Of a DNA stretch of 64,000 nt, positions 1 to 8,283 are shown piece by piece. The notes beneath the pieces were generated by a model. The model worked only from the letters and a program-made list of their open reading frames with translations. It ran no database searches and was not told where the DNA came from. Source of the DNA: Luteolibacter luteus (lineage in GTDB: Bacteria > Verrucomicrobiota > Verrucomicrobiia > Verrucomicrobiales > Akkermansiaceae); assembly GCF_012913485.1 (NCBI RefSeq), contig NZ_CP051774.1:1674001-1738000 (forward strand). Direction: 5' to 3'. Both the position numbers and the translations under genes were made by a program. Numbering within the stretch: the stretch's first letter is position 1; every line of letters begins with the position of its first letter.

Positions 1-7
1 CCGAAAC

Positions 8-388
8 ATGAATACACCGCAACACACCCCGCTCCCGGATAGCGTCAGCATCGCTGCCGAACTGGAGCTTGATGGCACTTGGAATACCGAGGCCATCTCC
101 GGACTGATCCGATCGAAGTGCGTGCTCGGCGAAACGCCGGCATTCCTCTTCCTCGGTCGCAAGGAAGCCGCCCTGCTGCGTGAACACCTGGCCAAGGCCT
201 TCGGTGCCGAAGCCGTCGCCACCCTCCGCGATACCTACTACATGGGTCTCGAGGTGGTGGAGATCGAAAGCGAAAGCTTCGTCTTCGCCGGTGGCCGCAA
301 GGTCGTCCGCACACTGCAGGATCCGATCTCCCGTCGCCCCGCATGGCGCGATCGTGAGACCGAGACCATGTGGCAATTCAGGATCTGA
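8..388 (+). CDS. Small protein of unknown function
   Basis: A 126-residue, probably cytosolic protein. It has no signal peptide, no membrane segment and only one Cys. I do not recognise the family. The middle (about residues 35-75) looks like an alpha/beta fold with a charged helix, and the C-terminal part is rich in Arg and Trp and ends in MWQFRI. The ATG lies seven bases from the window edge, so a longer version starting outside cannot be excluded, although the first residues look like a normal N-terminus. It is convergent with the metalloprotease gene, and a 17-bp perfect hairpin follows its stop by 13 bases. Base composition and codon use match the neighbours, which is the main reason to accept it as real. 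Confidence 0.6.
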   Translation: MNTPQHTPLPDSVSIAAELELDGTWNTEAISGLIRSKCVLGETPAFLFLGRKEAALLREHLAKAFGAEAVATLRDTYYMGLEVVEIESESFVFAGGRKVVRTLQDPISRRPAWRDRETETMWQFRI

Positions 389-401
389 TCGATCCCGGCT
401 G

Positions 402-442
402 TCGCCCCCGTGCCTTCCGAATGATGGAAGGCACGGGGGCGA
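402..442. terminator. 17-bp perfect hairpin between convergent genes
   Basis: Bases 402-418 and 426-442 are perfect reverse complements with a 7-base loop. The hairpin sits 13 bases after the stop of the plus-strand gene and 44 bases after the stop of the minus-strand gene. It is flanked by an A-run on the plus-strand 3' side, so neither strand has a U-tract after the stem. The position and stem strength suggest a bidirectional transcription end or 3'-end stabiliser rather than a textbook intrinsic terminator. Confidence 0.55.
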
Positions 443-486
443 AAAACCCACCTGAGCCGGGTGCGTTTCGTTTCTGAAGGCCCCTT

Positions 487-1767
487 TCAATGGCCACCAC
501 ATCGACAGCTCGTCGGAACAAGATCCGGCGCTGCGATCTTTCCACCATCGTCCGCCGCATTGCTCTCCAACGACGGGAGAGCGGGACGCACGCTTGCTTG
601 CACCTTCTGTCTCGCCACTCGGTAAAAGGCAGCACTCGCGCTTTGCGGTTCGATCCAGGTGAGGCGGCTTCCGTCGCCCGGCAATGGCAGAGGAAGCGGA
701 CTCGACCACACGGAGAGGTTCGTGCTACGATAAATCTGGTAGTTGAATCCCGTCGTTGAGGGAATGCGGAGTCGTGGACCCGCATTCATCTGCACTTGGA
801 GCACGGGAGTGGGAGGCTCGATCTCCCACCCCATGTCCTGAAGGATCGAAAGATCGAGATCCGTGGGCACATAAAAGTTATTCGAGTGGGGAAGATTCGT
901 CACCATCAAGGGTGCCAGAGAGGCGCCATGCGTGCGGCCAAAGATCCCGAGAGCCCGGCTGTTCACGCCGATCGGAAACAGGTGCGAACCATCGGTGAGG
1001 ACTTGGGCTCCGAAGGATTGGGCGCTTAGAGGTCCGGTACAGACACCCGTCACGGAAAGCGTGGTCCAGCTGTTCTGCGGCAGGAATGCTCCGATTCCCA
1101 GGATGTGCGCCAACTCATGGAGCGCCACTGACACCGCATCCGGGCCGGCGGTTCCCGTCGCACTGGTCGTGGAAAAATTCCAGTTCGCTTGGGAGGAATT
1201 GAAGAAAAGAGCGCCACCCCACGGCGCGAAGTCAGTCGGATTCGCAGTAGGAATCACAGTTCCTCCCGATTTCACAAGGCGGATCGCCCCTGCCTGGCCG
1301 CGGTTGTAGACTTGGTTTCCCCACGGATGTCCGCTGTTCAGGCCCTCCGCCGAGAGCCCGGTGAAACCACCGGGGCCTGCCTGTGCGGCAGTGCCAGGAG
1401 GCAAGACGGCACTGCCCACGAAGATGATCAGGGTGTTCGCCGGCACGATCATGTTCGTCTTGCCAGGAACCGGAACCGCCAACCCGCTTATAGGGTCTGC
1501 ATAAGTTGGTGTCCAAGTCGCGCCGGGATATTGCGAGGGGTTGATTGCGCCGAGTTGGTCGACAATCAGATCCTCGTAGAAATCGGCAACTCTCCGCAGA
1601 GCCTCCTTGGCTCCCGGCCGGTTGAAAAACCCGGATGCATCGAGATCATACCGCAGGTCAATCGTCAGGCACGAACCTGCGACAGGCAGCAATAACAAAG
1701 CACAGGCAAGCGATCTGGCCACACGAGGGAGGGGCAGCGGTGAGATCGTAAGGGGGCAACGAGCCAA
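487..1767 (-). CDS. Secreted zincin-like metalloprotease with C-terminal FYR domain
   Basis: A 426-residue exported protein with an N-terminal hydrophobic segment at about residues 17-33. The zincin motif HELAHILGIG starts at H217 (HExxHxxG). The position where matrixins carry a third zinc-binding His is Ala here (A227), so the third ligand may lie further on, as in leishmanolysin-like enzymes; H in the segment RTHGASLAP is one candidate. The catalytic part ends with LDLSILQDMGWEI, a pattern familiar from this group of exported PVC metalloproteases. Residues of roughly 320-385 form a small beta-rich domain (NYQIYRSTNLSVW ... AFYRV) also seen at the C-terminus of the subtilase at 49.6-51.7 kb. 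A 40-residue tail of unclear role follows. Its substrate cannot be read from sequence. Confidence 0.8.
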   Translation of the reverse strand: MARCPLTISPLPLPRVARSLACALLLLPVAGSCLTIDLRYDLDASGFFNRPGAKEALRRVADFYEDLIVDQLGAINPSQYPGATWTPTYADPISGLAVPVPGKTNMIVPANTLIIFVGSAVLPPGTAAQAGPGGFTGLSAEGLNSGHPWGNQVYNRGQAGAIRLVKSGGTVIPTANPTDFAPWGGALFFNSSQANWNFSTTSATGTAGPDAVSVALHELAHILGIGAFLPQNSWTTLSVTGVCTGPLSAQSFGAQVLTDGSHLFPIGVNSRALGIFGRTHGASLAPLMVTNLPHSNNFYVPTDLDLSILQDMGWEIEPPTPVLQVQMNAGPRLRIPSTTGFNYQIYRSTNLSVWSSPLPLPLPGDGSRLTWIEPQSASAAFYRVARQKVQASVRPALPSLESNAADDGGKIAAPDLVPTSCRCGGH

Positions 1768-1808
1768 ACCTCACACAGGGCATCACCGCTGGCAAACCAG
1801 ATCGCGTC

Positions 1809-4727
1809 TTAGGGCTTCTTCACTTGGGCAGGAGCCATTAGATAAACTACGAGATCCCGAACTTCTTCGTCAGAGAGCCCCGAAAGCAGTCCCTCCGGCA
1901 TCATGGAAAGTCCGAGCGGCTTGTTGGTCTTGATGTCTTTCTTCAAAACCTTCGTTTCGATCCCCACCATGCGCAGGACGAGCTCGCTATCGTTCTCGGA
2001 AGCCAACATTCCGGTCACGGTCGAACCGTCGTTCTTCTCAATCATGTGAAGTTCGTAGCCTTGGCCGATCAGAGCGTTCGGATCGAGAACGTTGTCCAGC
2101 CAGTGATCGAGGCTTCCGCGCTCGCCACCGGTGAGTTCCGGGCCGATGTCAGCACCTTCGCCGAAAAGTTTGTGGCAGGCGGCACAGGTCCGATCAAAGA
2201 TGGCACGGCCTTTTGCGGCATCACCCTTTGCCAGCACGTCGGCGGTTAGTTTGGATTTCCACTCGCTCGCCAGAGCACGTCGGGCCGCTTGATCCGCGGT
2301 CTGCTCTCCCCAGATCTTCACCACCGCTGCCTGCATGGCTTCATCCTTCACCTCGCGGAGACGTGCCACCGCATCCGCGGGCACGTCCTTCACATAGAGT
2401 TTCTTGGCATCCAGCCACTGCATCACCCTCTTGGCCCTTCCCTCACGCGCGGCCAAGCGGCTGACGGCAAGCTTCTCGTCGGGAGAAAAGCCCGCCACGC
2501 GATCATCGGTCGCAGGGTCATCCAGCAGGGCAGGCCGCGCCAGCAGCACCGGCAAGCGCAAGGCCGGATCATCCATCAGGCCGGCCAGACGCTTGGTGTC
2601 GCCTTTTTCCAACGAAGGCGTCAGCAATTTCAGGGCCTCGAGCCGTTCCGCCGTCATCGCTTTCCGATCCTCAAGCTTCGACCAGAGCTTCAGCACGGCT
2701 TCTCGATCTCCGGAGCGGGCGAGCAAGGCCTCGGCCTTGGATCGAAGAGCGGCATCGCTGCCTGCTTTCAGTTTCTCAATCACCGCCTGCTGTTCCTCCG
2801 AAAGCCGCTCGTCCGGCTTCGATTCCAAGCGTGTGGCAATGGCGTCGAGGACAAGCGCCCGCTTGTCCGCGGCACTCACCAGCGCGCGGATCGCCGCATC
2901 GGGCGAATCCAGACGGCGCACCGTCCAATTCACCAGGCGGCTATCCGGGCAAGACAGGGCAATCTCGATTGCGCGTTTGTCGAATCGGGAAACCAAGGAT
3001 TCAAAACCGAACCAGAACATGCGTGTCAGGTTCGGATCATCCGCAATCATCTTCGGTGCGAGTCGTGCCGCCATCTCGATCGTGAGATCGGCGGGAAGCT
3101 TCTGCAGGGCCGAGCAGAGCGAAAGCAGCACCACCGGTGACTTCTCGGTGGCGGCCGCATCCATCCATGCGGTCGCATCCGCAGCAATGCTGCCCTGCGC
3201 CGCAAGACGAACCGCCCATGCCCGGACCCACTCGCTTCGATCCGTGAAAAGAGAACGATCTATCGGAATCCCGCAGGAGGCTAGGCACCACAAGGCACGT
3301 AGCCGGCGCGTCTCATCGGAATGCCCGAGCAGAGTGTCCTCAAGGAACTGCCGCGCTTCGTCGTCCAGCTTGTGACCGGAGTTCACCCGCTCTTGCAGGA
3401 TCCTCCGTCCCGTTCTCAATGCCCATTCATCACGGGTCACCTGCAGGCGAGCGAGCTCGATGTCAGCGAAGAGAGTAAGATCCCCTTTCCATGGCTTCTG
3501 GTCGCCGTGACGCAGGCGGAACATACGGCCGTTGCCACGGTCCCAACGCTCCGGATCAGGGCGGTGGCAGCTTGTCTCGTCGTGCCAATCGGTGAAGTAG
3601 AGCGCACCATCGGGCCCGGGCTCGATTGCCACACCGAGGAACCATTCGTCCATGGACAGCATCAGGTCGGGGGCATGTTTGCCTACCCAGCCCGAACCCT
3701 TCTGCTCCAGCACGTCACGGTTGAGACGGTGACCATGGATATTGAAGAAGATCGCGCTATCCCGGAACTCCTTGGGAAAGGAATCGCTCAGACAAATGGC
3801 GAAACCGCAATGGGCATGACCGCCCCCGGCATCGGAAACTGCTTTCGAAATCGCATTCTCATGTCCCCAGTGGGCATGCTCGCTGATATCGCCGGTCCAG
3901 TGCCGGTGATCCGCGATGGTTTCGATGGGATCATAAATGTGCGGATTGAAGTGCGAACCCGCCTGGCGCTGGTAGTAGCCGCCGGGGATGATGTGCCAGA
4001 GGTGAGGAATCACGCAGGCCTCCACGAAAGCCTCGCCGCGGTCGTTGAAATCAAGCCCCCACGGATTCGAAGTTCCGTGCGCGAAGACCTCGAACTTCTC
4101 GGTGCCCGGGTGGAATCGCCAGATCCCGGCATTGATCGGGATGCGCTCCTTGTCCGGTGTGCCTGGCTTGCCGACCCGCGAATGGGTGAAGACACCGTGG
4201 CAGCCGTAAAGCCAGCCATCCGGTCCCCAGATGAAGGAATTCAGGGTTTCATGCGTGTCGTGATATCCCCATCCATCGAGGAGGATCTTCGGTTCGCCAT
4301 CCGCCTTGTCGTCGCCGTCCTTGTCGGCAAGGAACATGAAATAAGGCGCCGCCCCCACATAGAGACCGCCGAAGCCGGTTTCGATGCCGCTTACAAGGTT
4401 AAGCCCTTCGGCGAAGACCTTCTTGGTTTCAAAACTGCCATCCCCGTCGCCATCCTCGAAAATGAGGATCCGGTCCTTCCCTTCCCCTTCCGGAGCACGC
4501 TTCGGGTAGGTCATCCCTTCTGCGACCCAGATCCGCCCACGGGCGTCGAAGCACATCGCGATCGGTTGGACGACATCCGGTTCGCCCGCCACGAGATCGA
4601 CCGCGAAGCCGGGCGGCACCTTCATCCGCGAGGCCGCTTCCGCGAGAGGAGCGCCCTTCACCATTTCCGATTGGGCAACAATGACATTCGGGAGGAGGAA
4701 CGACGCAACGGTTGCTATGAAACGCAT
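1809..4727 (-). CDS. PVC-type heme-binding dehydrogenase-like protein (propeller-HEAT-cytochrome c)
   Basis: A 972-residue exported protein. I start it at the ATG at 4727, which gives a clean signal peptide ending near VIVAQS; an in-frame TTG at 4763 would add 12 residues in front of that. The order is a beta-propeller of the membrane-bound dehydrogenase type seen in Pirellula and Verrucomicrobium (about residues 20-410), a helical HEAT-like middle (about 430-820), and a C-terminal cytochrome c domain with CAACH near residue 848 and candidate axial Met residues in LGLSMMPEG. Such proteins are frequent in the PVC superphylum and are thought to oxidise sugars or related substrates in the periplasm, passing electrons to heme c. 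The gene stands alone, divergent from the sigma-54 regulator. Confidence 0.9.
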   Translation of the reverse strand: MRFIATVASFLLPNVIVAQSEMVKGAPLAEAASRMKVPPGFAVDLVAGEPDVVQPIAMCFDARGRIWVAEGMTYPKRAPEGEGKDRILIFEDGDGDGSFETKKVFAEGLNLVSGIETGFGGLYVGAAPYFMFLADKDGDDKADGEPKILLDGWGYHDTHETLNSFIWGPDGWLYGCHGVFTHSRVGKPGTPDKERIPINAGIWRFHPGTEKFEVFAHGTSNPWGLDFNDRGEAFVEACVIPHLWHIIPGGYYQRQAGSHFNPHIYDPIETIADHRHWTGDISEHAHWGHENAISKAVSDAGGGHAHCGFAICLSDSFPKEFRDSAIFFNIHGHRLNRDVLEQKGSGWVGKHAPDLMLSMDEWFLGVAIEPGPDGALYFTDWHDETSCHRPDPERWDRGNGRMFRLRHGDQKPWKGDLTLFADIELARLQVTRDEWALRTGRRILQERVNSGHKLDDEARQFLEDTLLGHSDETRRLRALWCLASCGIPIDRSLFTDRSEWVRAWAVRLAAQGSIAADATAWMDAAATEKSPVVLLSLCSALQKLPADLTIEMAARLAPKMIADDPNLTRMFWFGFESLVSRFDKRAIEIALSCPDSRLVNWTVRRLDSPDAAIRALVSAADKRALVLDAIATRLESKPDERLSEEQQAVIEKLKAGSDAALRSKAEALLARSGDREAVLKLWSKLEDRKAMTAERLEALKLLTPSLEKGDTKRLAGLMDDPALRLPVLLARPALLDDPATDDRVAGFSPDEKLAVSRLAAREGRAKRVMQWLDAKKLYVKDVPADAVARLREVKDEAMQAAVVKIWGEQTADQAARRALASEWKSKLTADVLAKGDAAKGRAIFDRTCAACHKLFGEGADIGPELTGGERGSLDHWLDNVLDPNALIGQGYELHMIEKNDGSTVTGMLASENDSELVLRMVGIETKVLKKDIKTNKPLGLSMMPEGLLSGLSDEEVRDLVVYLMAPAQVKKP

Positions 4728-4842
4728 TTGAAAAATACCGCAATAGAGTGGAGCGACTTTCAAGCTCCCAATCGTGCTGTCACAGAGAAGCTAGGACTAA
4801 AGTCGGATTGCTCTAATTTTTGCGGATTCTCACCGTGATCGC

Positions 4843-6792
4843 ATGACGGTCGCCCCTACCTCCCCTGGCGATACCGACGCTCTGCGCCTGGTAATCGAAG
4901 GAACCGTGTCCGAAACCGGGCCGGGGTTCTTCCGCGCCCTTGTCCGCAATCTCGCCTCGGTGATGGGAACCAGCGGTGCCTGGGTCACCGAATACTTGCC
5001 AGACAACAATCGGCTCCGGGCTCTCGCCTTCTGGCTCAATGGCAGCTTCTTGGAACACTTCGAGCACGATGTGCCCGGCACACCCTGTGAAGCAGTCCTC
5101 GTGGAAAAGCGGCTCGTCCATTATCCAGATCGCGTCGTCGAACTTTATCCCGATGACACCGATCTACAGACGTTGAATGCGGTGAGCTATCTGGGTGTGC
5201 CACTGTTCGATTCAGACGGCCGGATCATGGGGCACCTCGCGGTGCTCGATTCGAAACCCTTGAGAAAGGAGATGCGTCTGATTTCTCTCTTCGAGATCTT
5301 CGCCGCCAGGGCCTCGGCTGAATGCCGTCGCTTGCGCATCGAACAGGAAGTACGGGCACGGGAAGAGGAACTCTCTTCTCTCCTACAGGGTGCGATGGAT
5401 GGAATCGTGGTACTCGACGACTCGCTGAGAATCGTCCGGGTGAATCCGGCAGTGCAGCGTTTGTTCGGCTATCAACCCGAGCAGATGATCGGGCAAGAGG
5501 CGAAGTGGTTCCTCGCCGGCGACAGCGCGAAGCTGCTTACGGAGTGCATTCGCCAGCCCGGCGGGCCTGAGCGCCAGGTATGGATTCCCTCACGGCTCAC
5601 CGTGATCCGCGCCGATCAGAGCCGCTTTCCAGCGGAAGCCACGCTTTCTTCCTTCGAATGCCGGCGCACCCGCTTCTTTACGCTGATCTTGCGCAATATC
5701 GATGAGAGGATCGAGGCGGAGCAACACATCGCGCGGCTTTCCTCGGAGACAGAATACCTCCGCAAGGCCCTGGCCGATGAGACCGGTGTCGACGAATTGC
5801 TCGGCAATAGCCCTCCCATGCTCTCGCTGAAAGCCGCGATCCAGCAAGTGGCTACCACCGATGCGACCGTGCTGATTCACGGGGAGACGGGAACGGGCAA
5901 GGAACTTGTAGCGCGTGCGGTTCACACCTCCAGCCATCGCAAGGACAAGCCGATGGTGCGGGTGAATTGCGCGGCAATTCCGGGCTCTCTGATGGAAAGC
6001 GAGTTTTTCGGACATGAGAAGGGAGCCTTCACCGGAGCGGTGGCAAAGCGTGAAGGCCGTTTCGCACTGGCCGATGGCGGGACTATTTTTCTCGATGAAG
6101 TCGGCGAACTACCGCTCGATCTTCAGGCGAAGCTCTTGCGCGTCTTGCAGGAAGGGGAGTTCGAATCGCTGGGAAGCGTGAAGACCCGCAAGGTGGACGT
6201 TCGCGTGGTGGCCGCGACCAACCGCGACCTTGCCAAGATGGTGGCAGAGGGCAGTTTCCGGGAAGATCTCTACTATCGTCTCAATGTCTTTCCGCTCGCG
6301 GTTCCGGCCTTGCGGGAACGCACTCAGGATCTCCCCCTGCTCGCAGCCGCCTTCCAAGAACGCTTCTCACGCAGGATGGGATGCAAGTCGGAGGCATTGC
6401 ACCCGGAAGAGCTTCGGCGTCTTGCTGCATACCCTTGGCCCGGCAACATTCGCGAGCTTCAGAATGTGATCGAACGCGCTATCATCCTCGCGCCTGGAAC
6501 GCATCCCGATCTTGTAAAGGCACTGCCCGGGCAATGTTGCGTGGAGGCACCGCGCAGGGATGAAACGAAAGATGAAAACCGGGTTCTAACAGCTTCTGAG
6601 ATCGAAGAAATCGAGCGCAGCAATCTCCAGCGCGCGCTGGATGTCGCCAGCGGAAAAGTATCCGGTCCCAAGGGTGCTGCTGCTCTGCTCAACATCCCAC
6701 CTTCGACCTTCACGTCCCGGATGAAAGCACTGGGCGTTGAACGTCAGCAAGAGTCTCGAAATCCCGTGAGCCCGGCCCGCGGGATTTCGTGA
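4843..6792 (+). CDS. Sigma-54-dependent transcriptional activator (GAF-PAS-AAA+-Fis)
   Basis: A 649-residue enhancer-binding protein. The N-terminus is a GAF-like sensor (about residues 10-165), followed by a PAS domain (about 185-290) and a coiled linker. The AAA+ core has Walker A GETGTGKE near residue 347 and an intact GAFTGA loop near residue 393, which is the sigma-54 contact, so it should be a genuine sigma-54 activator. The C-terminus has a Fis-type helix-turn-helix (NIPPSTFTSRMKALG). There is no receiver domain, so the signal is probably a small ligand or redox state sensed by GAF/PAS, in the manner of FhlA or NorR. Its likely target is the next gene, osmC-like, which has a -24/-12 promoter; palindromic sites overlapping the end of this gene are candidate binding sites. 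Confidence 0.92.
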   Translation: MTVAPTSPGDTDALRLVIEGTVSETGPGFFRALVRNLASVMGTSGAWVTEYLPDNNRLRALAFWLNGSFLEHFEHDVPGTPCEAVLVEKRLVHYPDRVVELYPDDTDLQTLNAVSYLGVPLFDSDGRIMGHLAVLDSKPLRKEMRLISLFEIFAARASAECRRLRIEQEVRAREEELSSLLQGAMDGIVVLDDSLRIVRVNPAVQRLFGYQPEQMIGQEAKWFLAGDSAKLLTECIRQPGGPERQVWIPSRLTVIRADQSRFPAEATLSSFECRRTRFFTLILRNIDERIEAEQHIARLSSETEYLRKALADETGVDELLGNSPPMLSLKAAIQQVATTDATVLIHGETGTGKELVARAVHTSSHRKDKPMVRVNCAAIPGSLMESEFFGHEKGAFTGAVAKREGRFALADGGTIFLDEVGELPLDLQAKLLRVLQEGEFESLGSVKTRKVDVRVVAATNRDLAKMVAEGSFREDLYYRLNVFPLAVPALRERTQDLPLLAAAFQERFSRRMGCKSEALHPEELRRLAAYPWPGNIRELQNVIERAIILAPGTHPDLVKALPGQCCVEAPRRDETKDENRVLTASEIEEIERSNLQRALDVASGKVSGPKGAAALLNIPPSTFTSRMKALGVERQQESRNPVSPARGIS

Positions 6793-6808
6793 GACGCGAA
6801 ATCTCGCG
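6757..6808. promoter_or_regulatory. Candidate enhancer sites for the sigma-54 activator
   Basis: A 10-bp inverted repeat (CGAAATCCCG at 6757-6766, CGGGATTTCG at 6780-6789) is followed by a second palindrome CGCGA-AATC-TCGCG at 6795-6808. Together they give three copies of a half-site close to CGAAATCYC within 52 bases. They lie 70-120 bases upstream of the -24 element, the usual range for sigma-54 enhancers. The first repeat overlaps the end of the regulator gene, so part of it is coding and it could also act as a weak terminator, though no U-run follows. Confidence 0.5.
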
Positions 6809-6875
6809 ATGGGAGGCCTTCCCATCAAAACAGCCTGTTCCACTCAAACCGAATAAGTTACACCTTCGCTCACGT

Positions 6876-6893
6876 TTGGCACAAGCCAAGCAA
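6876..6893 (+). promoter_or_regulatory. Putative sigma-54 (-24/-12) promoter of the osmC-like gene
   Basis: TTGGCAC is followed by GC with exactly ten bases between the -24 GG (6878-6879) and the -12 GC (6890-6891), as in the TGGCAC-N5-TTGCW consensus; the two T bases before the -12 GC are A here. The predicted start of transcription is near 6902, leaving a leader of about 40 bases before the ATG at 6945. The adjacent gene encodes a sigma-54 activator, which makes the match much more believable than it would be alone. Confidence 0.6.
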
Positions 6894-6944
6894 ATGGTGA
6901 TTCGCCTCCGCACTTCCAACCCGCGGACCAAACCAAGAAACACC

Positions 6945-7526
6945 ATGAAGACGAACAGCAAGCACATCAACGGCATCGATACCGAAGCCCTCGGCAATGC
7001 GGCCCAAGCGATCGCGAACGATGCATCCCAAGGCCAGACCAAATGGCTCGTTTCCTCACACTGGAAAGGCGGCACCCGTTCGGATGCGAAGGTGAGTGAA
7101 TACCACCTCGCCGGACAACGCATCGCGAGGAACTTCACCATCTCCATCGACGAACCGCTCGAACTCTGCGGAGCCAACCAATACGCGAATCCGCAGGAGT
7201 ATCTGCTCGCAGCACTGAATGCCTGCATGATCGTGGGCTATACCGCCCTATGCTCGCTGCAAGGGATCACGATCGACGAACTGGTGATCGAAACCGAAGG
7301 CGACATCGACCTTCGCGGCTTCCTCGGACTCGATCCCACGGTGAAGCCCGGCTACGATGGTCTGCGCTATACGGTCCATCTCAAGGGCAGTGGAACTACG
7401 GAGCAGTTTGAGGAGATCCATCGCAAGGTCATGGCCACCTCTCCGAACTACTTCAACATCGCCAACGCCATCCCCCTCCAATCGCAGCTTGTGATCGGCT
7501 CCCTCGCCGAAAAGCACGCTGCTTGA
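6945..7526 (+). CDS. OsmC-family protein
   Basis: A 193-residue OsmC/Ohr superfamily protein. The two family cysteines are present: one in LELCGANQYANPQEYLL and one in LAALNACMIVG, the peroxidatic and resolving positions in peroxide-reducing members. I place the start at the ATG at 6945; an open frame runs further upstream but overlaps the regulator gene and the predicted sigma-54 promoter. Members reduce organic or other peroxides, or serve in stress protection. The dedicated sigma-54 activator upstream suggests induction by a specific signal rather than constitutive expression. Family assignment is firm, substrate is not. Confidence 0.88.
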   Translation: MKTNSKHINGIDTEALGNAAQAIANDASQGQTKWLVSSHWKGGTRSDAKVSEYHLAGQRIARNFTISIDEPLELCGANQYANPQEYLLAALNACMIVGYTALCSLQGITIDELVIETEGDIDLRGFLGLDPTVKPGYDGLRYTVHLKGSGTTEQFEEIHRKVMATSPNYFNIANAIPLQSQLVIGSLAEKHAA

Positions 7527-7589
7527 TTTTCCAGATCCGCCGGCGTGTCCGGAGACGAACACGCCGGCCCTCCCATCCTCCTTCCTCTC

Positions 7590-7733
7590 ATGAAATCCAA
7601 ACTCCACCGGTGGACTGGCATCTCCGCGGAGACCCTACTCGTCATCCTGACGGTCCTTCTGCTCCTGACTCTCGTGGCCCGCGGAGACGGGAGCCACGCT
7701 TTCCCCACCCCGGACCTGGCCGGGCACCCGTGA
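7590..7733 (+). CDS. Possible 47-residue single-pass membrane protein
   Basis: An ATG at 7590 opens a 47-residue frame with a positively charged start (MKSKLHRW), a strongly hydrophobic helix of about 20 residues (LLVILTVLLLLTLVAR) and a short polar tail. The gene begins 63 bases after the osmC-like stop on the same strand and could be cotranscribed with it. The frame could be accidental, but a helix this hydrophobic directly after charged residues is typical of small membrane proteins. Family unknown. Confidence 0.4.
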   Translation: MKSKLHRWTGISAETLLVILTVLLLLTLVARGDGSHAFPTPDLAGHP

Positions 7734-7824
7734 GCTAACTCACACACCCATGGGAACTTCGCGGGGATGGCCAGAATGAACCTTGGCAAAACCTCCGGGC
7801 TCGGGGATAGATAGTCATTCTCAA

Positions 7825-8274
7825 ATGAGCCTCAACTATCTCCCTGTTTCCGCCGACCTGGAGTTCGACTGCACGAACTATGAGACCATCTCGCAGTATT
7901 TGATGCAGGCGATCGAGGCAACCTTGGCGATGGGTAATCCCCACCCGTGGTCCGGTTACCTCGGCGTCACCAAGGCCGAAGTGGTGGTCGGAATCTGCGC
8001 CTTCAAAACCCCGCCGAATGAAAACGGTGAGGTGGAACTCGCATGGTTCACCTTCCCACCCTACGAACACCGCGGCTATGGCACGCAGATGGCGACAGAG
8101 TTGATCCGCATCGCCCAGAGCCATCGGGACCAGGTCTCACGCGTCATCGCCCACACCGAACCGGCACGAAACGCCTCTGCCAAGATCTGCGAGAAGCTCG
8201 GCTTCACCCTGCAGGGTGAGTATGATCACCCCACGGATGGAACCGTCTGGTATTGGACGAGGGATCTCGCCTGA
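7825..8274 (+). CDS. GNAT-family N-acetyltransferase
   Basis: A 149-residue GNAT protein starting at the ATG at 7825; an upstream in-frame TTG at 7783 is less likely. The acetyl-CoA pyrophosphate loop is visible in PPYEHRGYGTQMATEL (R/Q-x-x-G-x-G/A), and the C-terminal NASAKICEKLGF strand-helix is the usual GNAT ending. Similar proteins acetylate ribosomal proteins, antibiotics or small amines; nothing here decides which. It is convergent with the SDR gene, with only nine bases between the two stops. Confidence 0.85.
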   Translation: MSLNYLPVSADLEFDCTNYETISQYLMQAIEATLAMGNPHPWSGYLGVTKAEVVVGICAFKTPPNENGEVELAWFTFPPYEHRGYGTQMATELIRIAQSHRDQVSRVIAHTEPARNASAKICEKLGFTLQGEYDHPTDGTVWYWTRDLA

Positions 8275-8283
8275 GCCCGCGGC

